A DNA stretch of 5,025 nt, taken from Treponema sp. (GTDB taxonomy: Bacteria; Spirochaetota; Spirochaetia; Treponematales; Breznakiellaceae). The stretch spans positions 1-5,025 of the forward strand of contig WQWD01000204.1 in the NCBI GenBank assembly GCA_009785545.1. Reading direction: 5' to 3'. Positions 5,005 through 5,025 of the stretch are shown here, piece after piece. The translations under genes were made by a program, and so were the position numbers. The stretch's first letter is position 1. Each line of letters opens with the position of its first letter. The notes under the pieces were generated by a model. That model made no database searches, was not told the DNA's origin, and saw only the letters and a program-made list of their open reading frames with translations.

Positions 5005-5025
5005 ATTAAATAAGGTCGATGTTAA
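4934..5025 (+). pseudogene. Out-of-frame continuation of the TetR ligand-binding domain
   Basis: Read from GTA at 4934, the DNA gives 30 codons without a stop up to the window edge: VRRRTVRLRHFFSSML followed by IQGIKSGELNKVDV. The pattern, a basic helix then a hydrophobic helix and IQGIKSGE, is typical of the middle of TetR C-terminal domains. It belongs to the same gene as the upstream reading frame, displaced by one base. Whether it is a dead remnant or is expressed through slippage cannot be decided here, and the true end of the gene is outside the window. Confidence 0.75.

Overview
The window reads as AT-rich bacterial chromosome, most likely from a treponeme-like spirochaete. That assignment is inference from protein style: the CheR and CheB sequences, the short antitoxin beginning MAVTQTVEIPSGYR, and the TetR regulator all resemble treponemal proteins as I remember them. 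No database was searched. There are no rRNA, tRNA, CRISPR or insertion-sequence signatures.

Layout from left to right. (1) Positions 1-253, minus strand: the N-terminus of a lipoprotein with a GEAHG motif, running off the left edge. (2) Positions 254-502: a 249-base AT-rich divergent intergenic region. It holds a good sigma-70 type promoter for the lipoprotein, a perfect 12-bp-arm palindrome with a 4-nt centre, and the cheR promoter inside a second inverted repeat. (3) Positions 503-2482, plus strand: cheR and cheB, a two-gene chemotaxis adaptation operon. CheR methylates chemoreceptor glutamates and phospho-CheB removes the methyl groups. (4) Positions 2499-3105, minus strand and convergent with cheB: a toxin-antitoxin pair, antitoxin first, then a VapC-like PIN-domain ribonuclease, overlapping by 8 nt. 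(5) Positions 3250-4503, plus strand and divergent from the antitoxin: a THUMP plus N2-guanine methyltransferase of the RlmL/YpsC rRNA modification family. (6) From 4558 to the right edge, plus strand: a TetR-family regulator whose frame is broken at a run of nine A's. The natural TetR C-terminus continues in the next frame and stays open to the end of the window.

Two themes stand out. First, three of the genes (cheR, the antitoxin and the methyltransferase) have a -10 box only 6-9 nt before the start codon and no Shine-Dalgarno, which suggests leaderless or near-leaderless mRNAs. The lipoprotein, cheB and tetR have clear ribosome binding sites. Second, the A9 tract in tetR is either an error, a mutation, a slippage switch or transcriptional slippage, while A8 tracts in cheB and the antitoxin leave their frames intact. 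I see no wholly new multi-gene system here. The most unusual signals are regulatory.
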